11,864 nucleotides of DNA from assembly GCA_020052545.1 (NCBI GenBank), contig JAGVOV010000177.1:1-11864 (forward strand). Direction: 5' to 3'. Origin of the DNA: an archaeon. Its GTDB lineage: Archaea > Nanobdellota > Nanobdellia > Woesearchaeales > JAGVOV01. The position numbers and the translations under genes were made by a program. Below, in pieces: positions 5,692 to 10,960 of the stretch; the first letter of the stretch is position 1; every line of letters begins with the position of its first letter. The notes beneath the pieces were generated by a model. It saw only the letters and a list, made by a program, of their open reading frames with translations, was not told the origin of the DNA and did no database searches.

Positions 5692-6558
5692 TTATTTCTT
5701 CATAACTTTCTCTATTTCTCTCTTGGGCCAGCCTGAATTCTGCAGCGCTAAAGCAATCTGCGCATCTTGCATGCCGCGCATCCTGCTTGCCCTCACATAG
5801 TCGAGCAGCTGCTGGTTAATCGGCTCTGGTGGGGTGATCGGCCTGCTCCTCAGCTTTTTAGCCGCAAAGAAGACAACAAAGCCGACAATAATAATACCCA
5901 AAACCCAAAGGAATGCCGTATAGCTGTCACCCATCAAGGCTGCAAGGAAAAAGTCCCTGAACTTGACCATGTATTCCTGGCTTTTTCCGGTCACAAGGTC
6001 AAACCTGACTTTATTGCTGGCAATCTTAACGCCATTCGTCTCTGTGACTGTTCCGAAAACTTCTACCGTATAGGTTATCTTGAATATCTGGCTTAATTGG
6101 GCTTTCATCTCGTCCGAGACATTGGTGTCATTCTGCTCTTGCTGCTTCACCTTGTTGATATAAGTGTATTCATAGAAAGGAAATCTGAAATCTTTGGTGA
6201 ATTTTACATTCTCTGGATTGAACAGGCTTGAATTCTGTGTCGGTGCCGGGCTGTCCTGACTCTGGTTCTGGACAACATCCTTGAAGAGCTTCTTGTCCTT
6301 GTTGAAGTCAATGTCAGTGAACTCATATTTCAATGCAGTGTCGTTCTCCGTGAACTTGAACCTGTCCTTGACGCTGTCCTCGACCTCTAAGCTTTGGTTT
6401 ATCCCGGAGATGAGAGATTTGTATTCAGGAACTGTGCTCACTGTCAGAGAGATGTCCACAAGGCCATTCCTCTTTATCTTCTGATAGACATCGAAATTTA
6501 TGCAGCCTGTCAATAATACAGAAGCCAACAAGATGGAGATCAGCAGTTTTGCTTTCAT
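5692..6558 (-). CDS. Membrane lipoprotein with C-terminal helical domain (LppM/DUF3153-like ectodomain, tentative)
   Basis: Numbered from the ATG at 6558 (288 aa). A basic N-terminus and hydrophobic stretch end in the lipobox LLTGC, so export and lipidation at Cys19 are likely. A soluble outer domain follows (about 20-210; its opening resembles the LppM/DUF3153 pattern of GC followed by alternating strands). Next are one membrane helix (about 218-238), a basic stop-transfer stretch (KKLRSRP), and an inner domain of about 40 residues (YVRASRMRGMQDAQIALALQ, then GW and KREIEKVMKK). Small C-terminal helical modules of that type occur in DPANN and CPR membrane proteins. An ATG at 6576 is in frame, but GAGGTG lies 7 nt before the ATG at 6558, which decides the start. 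The family assignment is weak. Confidence 0.75.
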   Translation of the reverse strand: MKAKLLISILLASVLLTGCINFDVYQKIKRNGLVDISLTVSTVPEYKSLISGINQSLEVEDSVKDRFKFTENDTALKYEFTDIDFNKDKKLFKDVVQNQSQDSPAPTQNSSLFNPENVKFTKDFRFPFYEYTYINKVKQQEQNDTNVSDEMKAQLSQIFKITYTVEVFGTVTETNGVKIASNKVRFDLVTGKSQEYMVKFRDFFLAALMGDSYTAFLWVLGIIIVGFVVFFAAKKLRSRPITPPEPINQQLLDYVRASRMRGMQDAQIALALQNSGWPKREIEKVMKK

Positions 6559-6611
6559 TGAGCACCTCTTTATCATTCTATATTACCAAAGGTAGTTTAA
6601 ATAATTTGCCT

Positions 6612-6634
6612 AGAAAAAATGGACCCGCGGTGAT
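6612..6634 (-). repeat. Displaced tRNA-Ile 3'-end copy A with T-run
   Basis: 23 bases, identical to copy B at 6699-6721. On the minus strand it reads as the tRNA-Ile 3' end (T-loop position 59 through discriminator A73), followed by TTTTTTCT. Bases 6620-6634 match the tRNA exactly. It lies 87 bp from copy B and can be a pseudo-attachment site or a repeat-unit edge. The T-run could end tRNA or read-through transcripts. Confidence 0.8.
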
Positions 6635-6638
6635 CGTC

Positions 6639-6662
6639 ACCAGATTTTTCCAAAAATCTGGT
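6639..6662. repeat. Perfect palindrome A (11-bp arms)
   Basis: ACCAGATTTTT, a CC spacer, then AAAAATCTGGT. It begins five bases after the tRNA-like segment of copy A. The second palindrome holds the same relative place after copy B and is similar in sequence (both centred on ATTTTT/AAAAAT), so palindrome plus tRNA tail form one duplicated unit. Confidence 0.75.
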
Positions 6663-6698
6663 AAAAAGAGTGGCATCTGCGCTCCGCTTGATACCACC

Positions 6699-6721
6699 AG
6701 AAAAAATGGACCCGCGGTGAT
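6699..6721 (-). repeat. Displaced tRNA-Ile 3'-end copy B with T-run
   Basis: Identical over 23 bases to copy A; 15 of them (6707-6721) equal the 3' end of the tRNA gene 80 bp away. On the minus strand the tRNA tail is followed by TTTTTTCT. Successive integrations at the tRNA 3' end, or local tandem duplication, would both leave this pattern. Confidence 0.8.
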
Positions 6722-6727
6722 GTAAAC

Positions 6728-6746
6728 CAAATTTTTCAAAAATTTG
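6728..6746. repeat. Perfect palindrome B (9-bp arms)
   Basis: CAAATTTTT, one C, then AAAAATTTG. It corresponds in position and sequence to palindrome A; the arms differ but remain complementary within each copy, as expected if the fold matters. Confidence 0.7.
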
Positions 6747-6764
6747 ACAAAAGAGGATACAATG

Positions 6765-6783
6765 AAGGGGCATAAAGCCCCTT
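6765..6783 (-). terminator. Hairpin just downstream of tRNA-Ile
   Basis: AAGGGGC, a 5-nt loop, then GCCCCTT: a 7-bp stem located 3 bases beyond the tRNA discriminator. No T-run follows directly, so it may help processing or termination; the strong T-runs come later in copies B and A. Confidence 0.4.
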
Positions 6784-6786
6784 GAA

Positions 6787-6875
6787 TGGACCCGCGGTGA
6801 TTTGAACACCGGACCTCTGCCTCTCTGCTCAGAGAATATCAGAGCAGCGCTCTAACCGGACTGAGCTACGGGTCC
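6787..6875 (-). tRNA. tRNA-Ile(GAT) with a 14-nt intron
   Basis: Read on the minus strand: acceptor GGACCCG paired with CGGGTCC, discriminator A, no encoded CCA. The D arm is GCTC/GAGC with loop AGTCCGGTTA. The T arm is CGGTG/CACCG with loop TTCAAAT. The anticodon stem CTGCT pairs with GGCAG (one G-U). The 21 nt between those strands exceed a 7-nt loop by 14, so an intron TTCTCTGAGCAGAG sits after position 37, the usual archaeal place, leaving loop CTGATAA and anticodon GAT. Without the intron the gene is 75 nt including the discriminator. Bases typical of tRNA-Ile (AGCTCAG, GGTTAGAGC, CTGATA, AGGTC) agree. The intron can fold with either anticodon-stem strand, which could form the bulge-helix-bulge for the splicing endonuclease. 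Confidence 0.9.
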
Positions 6876-6897
6876 ATAGATAAGGAGAAAAGAAGAG

Positions 6898-6909
6898 TAT
6901 TTATAAAAG
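6898..6909 (-). promoter_or_regulatory. TATA box of tRNA-Ile
   Basis: On the minus strand CTTTTATAAATA is centred about 28 nt upstream of the first tRNA base (6875), the standard distance for archaeal tRNA promoters. It lies between the Fic gene stop and the tRNA, so the tRNA has its own promoter. Confidence 0.6.
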
Positions 6910-6912
6910 TTA

Positions 6913-7422
6913 CTAAGAACTAAAATGTCTTCCATCGCACCTTGACATGTCAATTCCCTCTTTCTGGTAAGGCAATATCTTTGCCAGTGTCTTGGCCTCA
7001 ATCTTGCCGGTGTAATTGCCGACCTGATGCATCATACCACTCGCCAGAGCCAAAAGTCTGCCGTTTCTGTCCCTGAAAGGGTGGTTTGTGATATGATTCA
7101 CTAAATAAGTTATATCTGCCTCAACCTCAAAATGGCCCAGCTGCTCAAGCCTTGCGAGGCCTTCGCCAAGCAGATTGATGTTTCTCAGGTTCTTTCCTGT
7201 CTCTATCTCCGTATGCGCATCTAAAACGGCTGCAGCCTCTGAGGCGGAATGCCAATACGCATCCGGAACAAAACATAAGCTTCGGAAAAAACTGCTGACA
7301 TTGGCTTTTACTGCACAGTCAATCACTGTTGTGACATTCTCATCAGCATACTTGTTCTCCGTTCTTGTGCCATTGAGCTCCTTGTAAAATTCAGCCACTT
7401 TCTCTACAACTTCATCAATCAT
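6913..7422 (-). CDS. Fic-domain protein with an altered active-site motif
   Basis: Numbered from the ATG at 7422 (169 aa). Residues 114-122 read HPFRDRNGR, the Fic loop H-x-F-x-(D/E)-(G/A)-N-G-R. The catalytic His, Phe, Asp and the Asn-Gly-Arg are kept, but the small residue before Asn is Arg and the second Arg of the usual motif is Ala. Fic enzymes transfer AMP or other phosphate-containing groups to hydroxyl side chains; these changes could alter nucleotide binding or make it inactive. No (S/T)xxxE(G/N) inhibitory helix is obvious. A GTG at 7431 is in frame but lies within the SD GAGGTG that serves the ATG at 7422, so the ATG is the start. It is next to tRNA-Ile and downstream of two unknown genes, and is the only recognisable domain in that cluster. 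Confidence 0.75.
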   Translation of the reverse strand: MIDEVVEKVAEFYKELNGTRTENKYADENVTTVIDCAVKANVSSFFRSLCFVPDAYWHSASEAAAVLDAHTEIETGKNLRNINLLGEGLARLEQLGHFEVEADITYLVNHITNHPFRDRNGRLLALASGMMHQVGNYTGKIEAKTLAKILPYQKEGIDMSRCDGRHFSS

Positions 7423-7493
7423 CTGAATCACCTCAAGAGCTGTTGAATCGAAATAATTAAAGGGCTTTTTTGCAAAAAACGCGGAAACAATTT

Positions 7494-7551
7494 AGAAAAA
7501 ATGGAAGATTTACGGTATAATACTGATGTATTTGCGGAAATCTTCCAAAGA
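7494..7551 (-). terminator. Hairpin plus T-run downstream of the unknown two-gene operon
   Basis: GGAAGATTT (7503-7511) pairs with AAATCTTCC (7543-7551) around a loop of about 31 nt. On the minus strand the stem is followed by ATTTTTTCT, so it resembles an intrinsic terminator 30 bp after the stop at 7581. The T-run segment AGAAAAAATGGA (plus strand) recurs in the tRNA-tail copies at 6612 and 6699. Confidence 0.5.
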
Positions 7552-7580
7552 ATGAGTGTAATCTTCAGAAAAAACAAAAA

Positions 7581-8216
7581 TTATGCTGCTGGCCTATATG
7601 CAAACTTCTGGCTTGCCCTATATTGTCTCATGTCAAAGTCTTTCTCTGCATCCCAGACAATCCTTGTTGGCAGCGCAACATCGCTCTTCTGCACTGAAAG
7701 TGCCAAGCCGAGCGTCTCTTTGCTCAATGAATCAAGCACGTGATTGTACATAGGCGGAAAAACACCAAAGATCCTTCCAGCTCCAAAGAAGCCGACACTT
7801 TTCGTCAGGCCTTTGTCAACGAAAGGCTTGAGCTGCTTATTCTGCTCAACAACAACAGCGATACTCTGGGCATCTCTGAACAAGCTATTTTCCTCAACAG
7901 TCGTCTCTATTGTGCCATAGCTTGAAAATCCATTGTAAGCCGCCATAAAAGCCCCTGGATTTGACTTTGAAGCCTGCATCTCCTGATGCTTCGCTGCAGA
8001 ATCAAGTATCTCTGTTAGGGAATAGCCAGAATTTTTAGGAACGAATGTCGCTGAGACAAGGTGCTTTATAGAACAGCTTGACTCTGTTATGCCACTCAGT
8101 CCTATCTTGGCATTCTCGTCTTCGAAGCCATGCGTAAAATCTCTGTCACCGCTTATGGCATTCATGCCAATGGCGTATTCTGCTATGGCCCTAACTAGGC
8201 TCTCTGAGCGATTCAT
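7581..8216 (-). CDS. Unknown soluble protein, second gene of a two-gene operon
   Basis: 211 aa, with no signal peptide or membrane helix and no family I recognise. Visible features are a polar N-terminal half, a glycine- and aromatic-rich stretch near residues 142-153 (FFGAGRIFGVFPP), and a basic, aromatic C-terminus (RQYRASQKFAYRPAA). It starts 7 bp after the stop of the 237-aa gene, so the two are almost certainly one operon, and a hairpin with T-run follows. Both proteins may act together. A structural role, a toxin or antitoxin, or a phage-like protein cannot be separated on sequence alone. The long uninterrupted frame and normal composition support a real gene. Confidence 0.7.
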   Translation of the reverse strand: MNRSESLVRAIAEYAIGMNAISGDRDFTHGFEDENAKIGLSGITESSCSIKHLVSATFVPKNSGYSLTEILDSAAKHQEMQASKSNPGAFMAAYNGFSSYGTIETTVEENSLFRDAQSIAVVVEQNKQLKPFVDKGLTKSVGFFGAGRIFGVFPPMYNHVLDSLSKETLGLALSVQKSDVALPTRIVWDAEKDFDMRQYRASQKFAYRPAA

Positions 8217-8223
8217 GCTGGTC

Positions 8224-8937
8224 TCACTTGTACTCGTGCGGCACTATGCTCTTGACAAGAGTGTCAAGCGCTATTTTGCCGTCATATTCAGTCGTGCCTT
8301 TTGCGCTCCTGAATGCTGCAAGCTTGTTTTTGAGCTCCCTTGCTGCATCGCTAGCCACATTGAAGCCTTTCTTGCCAAATTCGTCATAGATCTGGCCAAG
8401 ATGCTCGACTGTCTTGTATAATGAGTCAGGATTTGCGCTTATGTCCAAGAAGAATTCAGTTCCTGGAGCTTTAATGTTGATGTAAGCGTCGATGGCTGTC
8501 CTTGCTCCGTCAAAATCGCTGTTCTTCATGCACTGGTTGAACTGGTCAAGATAGCCAGCTGCTTGATTGTAAGCCTTTTTAATCTCAGTTTTTGCTACAT
8601 CAATATCTTCTGCAACTGCTCTGCCGGTCTTCCTGGCTCTTGTTGCATCAGTGAAATTATGTCTCTTTGAGGCTGGTATTTCATCTTTACCTCTTGAGAA
8701 AGCTATATCAGTGCTATAATTCTCTTCCATATTCACAAGCGGCTGTACCTGTGCATTGAATCCTGTGACTTTGTAGCTTATCGTGGTTGAAATGTTGCTA
8801 TCAGAACTCTCATAACTCCTTTTATTATACTTTATCTGCTTCAATCTATCTCCATGATTTAATATCTCTGCGACTAGTCCTGTTGTTGCTTCCTCAAGGC
8901 TTGCTTTCGGAACAAAACGATTCAAAAAAAATCCCAT
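8224..8937 (-). CDS. Unknown soluble protein, first gene of a two-gene operon
   Basis: 237 aa, no membrane segments. The N-terminal half (about 1-100) mixes strands and polar loops; the C-terminal half (about 105-235) is mostly charged helix, with several helix-turn stretches (AVAEDIDVAKTEIKKAYNQA, then a second around KNSDFDGARTAIDAYI) that could pack as a helical bundle. No catalytic motif stands out. The ATG at 8937 follows a run of six G (8944-8949, minus strand) at 6 nt, which can serve as an unusual SD through G-U pairing with anti-SD CCUCC. The gene is divergent from the unknown gene at 9119 across 181 bp and is followed at 7 bp by its partner. Confidence 0.7.
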   Translation of the reverse strand: MGFFLNRFVPKASLEEATTGLVAEILNHGDRLKQIKYNKRSYESSDSNISTTISYKVTGFNAQVQPLVNMEENYSTDIAFSRGKDEIPASKRHNFTDATRARKTGRAVAEDIDVAKTEIKKAYNQAAGYLDQFNQCMKNSDFDGARTAIDAYINIKAPGTEFFLDISANPDSLYKTVEHLGQIYDEFGKKGFNVASDAARELKNKLAAFRSAKGTTEYDGKIALDTLVKSIVPHEYK

Positions 8938-8943
8938 GTTAAT

Positions 8944-8949
8944 CCCCCC
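8944..8949 (-). promoter_or_regulatory. Unusual G-run ribosome binding site
   Basis: GGGGGG followed by ATTAAC and the ATG at 8937. Six pure G bases at SD distance differ from the AGGTGA/GAGGTG sites used elsewhere in the window. This supports the ATG at 8937 as the start of the 237-aa gene. Confidence 0.45.
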
Positions 8950-9086
8950 AACTTCTTATTGTATTACAATTTTATGTGCATTAAATCGGAATATATCCGT
9001 CATTACCGCACTATTTACGATGGCTGGGAGCCTAACTATTTAAATCTTTCGTTTTTATACTACTCAATAGTGGTTAAAAATAATAA

Positions 9087-9096
9087 TATTTAAAAG
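9087..9096 (+). promoter_or_regulatory. TATA box of the 146-aa unknown gene
   Basis: ATATTTAAAAG is centred about 28 nt before the ATG at 9119, a leaderless distance; no SD precedes that ATG. The 181-bp divergent region upstream is AT-rich and also has TATTTAAATC near 9037. A small CGGA-ATATA-TCCG inverted repeat near 8988-9000 could be an operator but is short. Confidence 0.5.
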
Positions 9097-9118
9097 CTAT
9101 AAAGGCCAACCTAAAGCC

Positions 9119-9559
9119 ATGGCAAAGGTGTTCTACCTAAATCCAGCGGTAAATGTCCTGAAACATGAATCTTCTGGCCAGATCCTTGACATGAAGCTTG
9201 AGGGTTTCAGGCATGGTCTTATGGAAAGATTGGCAGACATCGACATTCCTTGGAACAGCTATAGGTTGATACAATGCATCTTCGAGTATGATGAAGGATT
9301 GACACTCACCCTAGGGGCGATAGAGCACACCATCAGGAAAACAGGTTCAGGAGACTTGAAAGTGGTTGCGGCTGAGCTGTCTGACTGCCTTGGACTTGAA
9401 GATAAGGCTATTTATTATGCCATAGGTGCACTTGAGGATACAGATAATATAACGGCGCAGAACCTATTCATAAAGTACAGCGAAAAATCCAAAAAGAAAG
9501 TTGATAACCAGATAAGAGATTTCAGATTTAATTCAGGTCCTTCTTCTCGCTCAGGATGA
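9119..9559 (+). CDS. Unknown soluble protein
   Basis: 146 aa, mostly helical, with no membrane segment. The middle (about 28-110) contains regularly spaced hydrophobics, and the region DYEGLTL-like to SDCLGLEDKAIYYAIGALE could form a helix-turn-helix-like bundle, but no firm family match can be made by eye. The C-terminus is Ser/Gly/Arg-rich and probably disordered; it is also the part that overlaps the convergent membrane-protein gene by 32 bp. The leaderless TATA spacing supports the ATG at 9119. It is divergent from the unknown operon and may belong with it. Confidence 0.7.
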   Translation: MAKVFYLNPAVNVLKHESSGQILDMKLEGFRHGLMERLADIDIPWNSYRLIQCIFEYDEGLTLTLGAIEHTIRKTGSGDLKVVAAELSDCLGLEDKAIYYAIGALEDTDNITAQNLFIKYSEKSKKKVDNQIRDFRFNSGPSSRSG

Positions 9560-9710
9560 AGCTCGCGACAACAAAGAAGAATCCTACTATTATGGCGAGT
9601 ATTATGATCCAGTTCACTGAGGGATTCTCAATCCCGAATATGAGCTTGAGCACAATTCCAACCAACATAAAGACGACGCCGATGACGCGCCACACCATTT
9701 TCTTGTCCAT
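9528..9710 (-). CDS. Small two-helix membrane protein
   Basis: 60 aa, MDKKMVWRVIGVVFMLVGIV at the start, with two hydrophobic helices (about 7-26 and 34-54) joined by a short loop (FGIENPSVN) and a charged tail (SEKKDLN). The frame stays open upstream to 9866, but that extension is not hydrophobic or gene-like. A strong TATA box (9728-9742) sits about 25 nt before the ATG at 9710, so the short form is preferred and is probably leaderless. Its 3' end overlaps the convergent gene at 9119-9559 by 32 bp. No known family; such proteins are common in archaeal genomes. Confidence 0.75.
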   Translation of the reverse strand: MDKKMVWRVIGVVFMLVGIVLKLIFGIENPSVNWIIILAIIVGFFFVVASFILSEKKDLN

Positions 9711-9727
9711 AAGGAAAACAAGGGCAT

Positions 9728-9742
9728 AATTTATATATAAAT
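9728..9742 (-). promoter_or_regulatory. TATA box of the 60-aa membrane protein
   Basis: AATTTATATATAAAT-like sequence, nearly palindromic, centred about 25 nt upstream of the ATG at 9710. It decides between the short start and the longer open frame. Confidence 0.6.
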
Positions 9743-9752
9743 CTTTCCGAAA

Positions 9753-9763
9753 GATATTTAAGA
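9753..9763 (+). promoter_or_regulatory. TATA box of the 47-aa gene
   Basis: GATATTTAAGA is centred about 36 nt before the ATG at 9794, leaving a short leader that carries the SD. This is the same layout as the micro-gene pairs and differs from the leaderless genes nearby. Confidence 0.45.
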
Positions 9764-9793
9764 TAAAGGATAGGGATGAATTGAGGTGATAAA

Positions 9794-9937
9794 ATGAAAT
9801 TCGAGCAGCCTGAGAATCTGGGCATGAACAAGCTTGTCGACAAGGTGGCGCAAGAGGATGATGCATTCAACACAAGAGAAGATTTCATCGCTTTCTGCGT
9901 CAAGAATGAGCTCAAAGTAAGGGGCGTGTTGAAGTGA
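9794..9937 (+). CDS. 47-aa protein, possible ribbon-helix-helix (CopG/Arc-like) regulator
   Basis: A short gene with a good SD, GAGGTGAT (9783-9790), just before the ATG. The product starts MKFEQPENLG and continues MNKLVDKVAQEDDAF, then NTREDFIAFCVKNELKVRGV. Two predicted helices joined by a turn with N/S-T/R-R-E-D/E-FI match the helix A-turn-helix B part of ribbon-helix-helix proteins, whose dimers bind DNA with an N-terminal strand; here the strand would be short (MKFEQ). The fit is by eye and may be to a short helical protein instead. It stands alone between the membrane protein and the nucleotidyltransferase, 46 bp from the latter. Confidence 0.6.
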   Translation: MKFEQPENLGMNKLVDKVAQEDDAFNTREDFIAFCVKNELKVRGVLK

Positions 9938-9954
9938 CCATCAAAGAGTAGCAA

Positions 9955-9965
9955 GATTTTTAAAA
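9955..9965 (+). promoter_or_regulatory. TATA box of the nucleotidyltransferase gene
   Basis: ATTTTTAAAAC is centred about 25 nt before the ATG at 9984, giving a leaderless transcript that starts near ATGATG. Confidence 0.5.
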
Positions 9966-9983
9966 CAATTTCTATTTCTTCTC

Positions 9984-10928
9984 ATGATGGGAAAACAGCT
10001 AATAATATTCTGTGCAGGGAAAGGCACCAGGATGGGGAAGAGCAGCGAGGATCCTGATAAGCCTCCGAAGCCATTGATCCCTCTGTTTGATTATTATAAT
10101 CCTGAAGCATTCAATCCTAAGTCAGATCCGAAGGAAAGCCTGTATCATGCTTACATAATGAACACGCTGCAGGTTGCGCAGACGAGATATGACGGCTTCA
10201 TAATTGTGTTGGCGAAGCCTTATGACAGAGTCCAGGACAAGAAGCAGAAGATGATTGTCGATTACATTGAGAGATTCTATCATGGTTGGCCCGGCTGCAA
10301 GCCTGTCGCTTTCGCTTATCAGGATATGGAACGTTTCCCTGGAACGCTTGGCGCCATGAAGGCTGCTATTCCATTTATTGATGGTGATGTCAGCGTAGTT
10401 ATGCCAGATGACCTGCACCACAAAGACCATTACAAGGAGATGGCAGAGATAGATATGAACGCAGTAATAGTGGATGAGGTTGAAGACCCAAGAAGGTTCG
10501 GCACGTTCAAGGTCAAGCAGAATCATGGTCATAGGATAGTCACAGATTTGGTTGAGAAGCCGCAGGAATATCTAGGGAGATGGATGAAAAGTAACGGCAA
10601 GTTCGATATTAACGCTGGCTTCTATAATTTCAAGGAAGGATCCTTGGACAAATTGCTCGGTAAAGTAAAGAAGAATCCCGAAAGGGGAGAATTTGAGCTC
10701 ACAGACCTCCTTAAGCTCATGGTGCAGTCAGGTGAACTGGTGGCGATTGAGAGCTCAGGATTCTATCCAATAGGCACAAGAGAAGAGCTGATCATCAACG
10801 CTCCGAAGCTCAAGCTCAAGGAGTCAGAGCAGCCATATTTCCTGAGCCATGGCATCCTGCTTAGTGAAGGGTTCAGCAGGATGAAGATAAGCGATTATAT
10901 CCTGCATATGGCAGAGTTCCTTGGGTAA
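9984..10928 (+). CDS. Sugar-1-phosphate nucleotidyltransferase (GalU/RfbA-like)
   Basis: Transfers a nucleoside monophosphate from NTP to a sugar 1-phosphate to make an activated sugar for glycan or glycolipid synthesis; 314 aa. The Rossmann-like core shows the signature G-x-G-T-R (12-16, CAGKGTRMGK) with KPLIP (29-33), PGTLGAMKAA (119-128), the metal-binding pair MPDD (140-143), RRFGTF (170-175), VEKP (190-193) and NAGFY (210-214). A domain near 235-260 (GEFELTDLLKLMVQSGEL) is typical of the GalU/glucose-1-phosphate group. Compared with the family, there is a long insert between the G-x-G-T-R loop and the next strand (about 35-58, FDYYNPEAF and on). UTP and glucose are the likeliest substrates but are not certain. 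The start is ATGATG; the second ATG is equally possible. Confidence 0.85.
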   Translation: MMGKQLIIFCAGKGTRMGKSSEDPDKPPKPLIPLFDYYNPEAFNPKSDPKESLYHAYIMNTLQVAQTRYDGFIIVLAKPYDRVQDKKQKMIVDYIERFYHGWPGCKPVAFAYQDMERFPGTLGAMKAAIPFIDGDVSVVMPDDLHHKDHYKEMAEIDMNAVIVDEVEDPRRFGTFKVKQNHGHRIVTDLVEKPQEYLGRWMKSNGKFDINAGFYNFKEGSLDKLLGKVKKNPERGEFELTDLLKLMVQSGELVAIESSGFYPIGTREELIINAPKLKLKESEQPYFLSHGILLSEGFSRMKISDYILHMAEFLG

Positions 10929-10929
10929 T

Positions 10930-10938
10930 CTTTAAATT
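10930..10938 (+). promoter_or_regulatory. TATA box of the Hel308-like gene
   Basis: CTTTAAATT is centred about 27 nt before the ATG at 10961, immediately after the nucleotidyltransferase stop. It indicates that the half-helicase gene has its own start of transcription and is not the tail of a longer gene. Confidence 0.5.
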
Positions 10939-10960
10939 AGAACATGATTTCTTGCTTTCT

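Larger units (their letters stand above)
8938..9118. other. Divergent intergenic region of the unknown-gene cluster
   Basis: 181 bp, AT-rich, holding the promoters of the minus-strand operon and of the gene at 9119. Apart from the G-run, two TATA-like elements and one short CGGA/TCCG inverted repeat, I see no RNA gene or larger repeat. Confidence 0.5.

Noticed and set aside
6612..6801. CRISPR array
   Set aside because: Three repeat-like segments with 60-70 bp between them, but one is the tRNA itself, the intervals contain palindromes and similar sequence rather than unique spacers, and no cas gene is present.
6597..6809. Minus-strand open frame of 70 codons with a repeated HHRGSIFS-like sequence
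   Set aside because: It translates the tRNA tail, its two copies and the palindromes. The repeated peptide comes from the repeated tRNA 3' end, so it is not a protein gene.
7423..7431. GTG start for the Fic gene and the ATG at 6576 for the lipoprotein
   Set aside because: The GTG is part of the SD GAGGTG for the next ATG; for the lipoprotein the SD lies between the two ATGs and serves the second.
7501..7743. Plus-strand open frame of 80 codons covering the hairpin and the end of the 211-aa gene
   Set aside because: It starts inside the terminator hairpin, lacks an SD, and mostly mirrors the minus-strand gene.
9711..9866. N-terminal extension of the small membrane protein
   Set aside because: The extra 52 residues are Cys/Pro/Ser-rich with no gene-like pattern, run opposite the 47-aa gene, and lie upstream of a strong TATA box that fits the start at 9710.
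10122..10532. Minus-strand open frame of 136 codons inside the nucleotidyltransferase
   Set aside because: It is antisense to conserved motifs of a clear enzyme and has no start signals.
10929..10960. Helicase gene being a frameshifted full-length Hel308
   Set aside because: The 945 bp upstream encode an intact nucleotidyltransferase, so there is no RecA1 coding sequence adjacent that a frameshift could reconnect.
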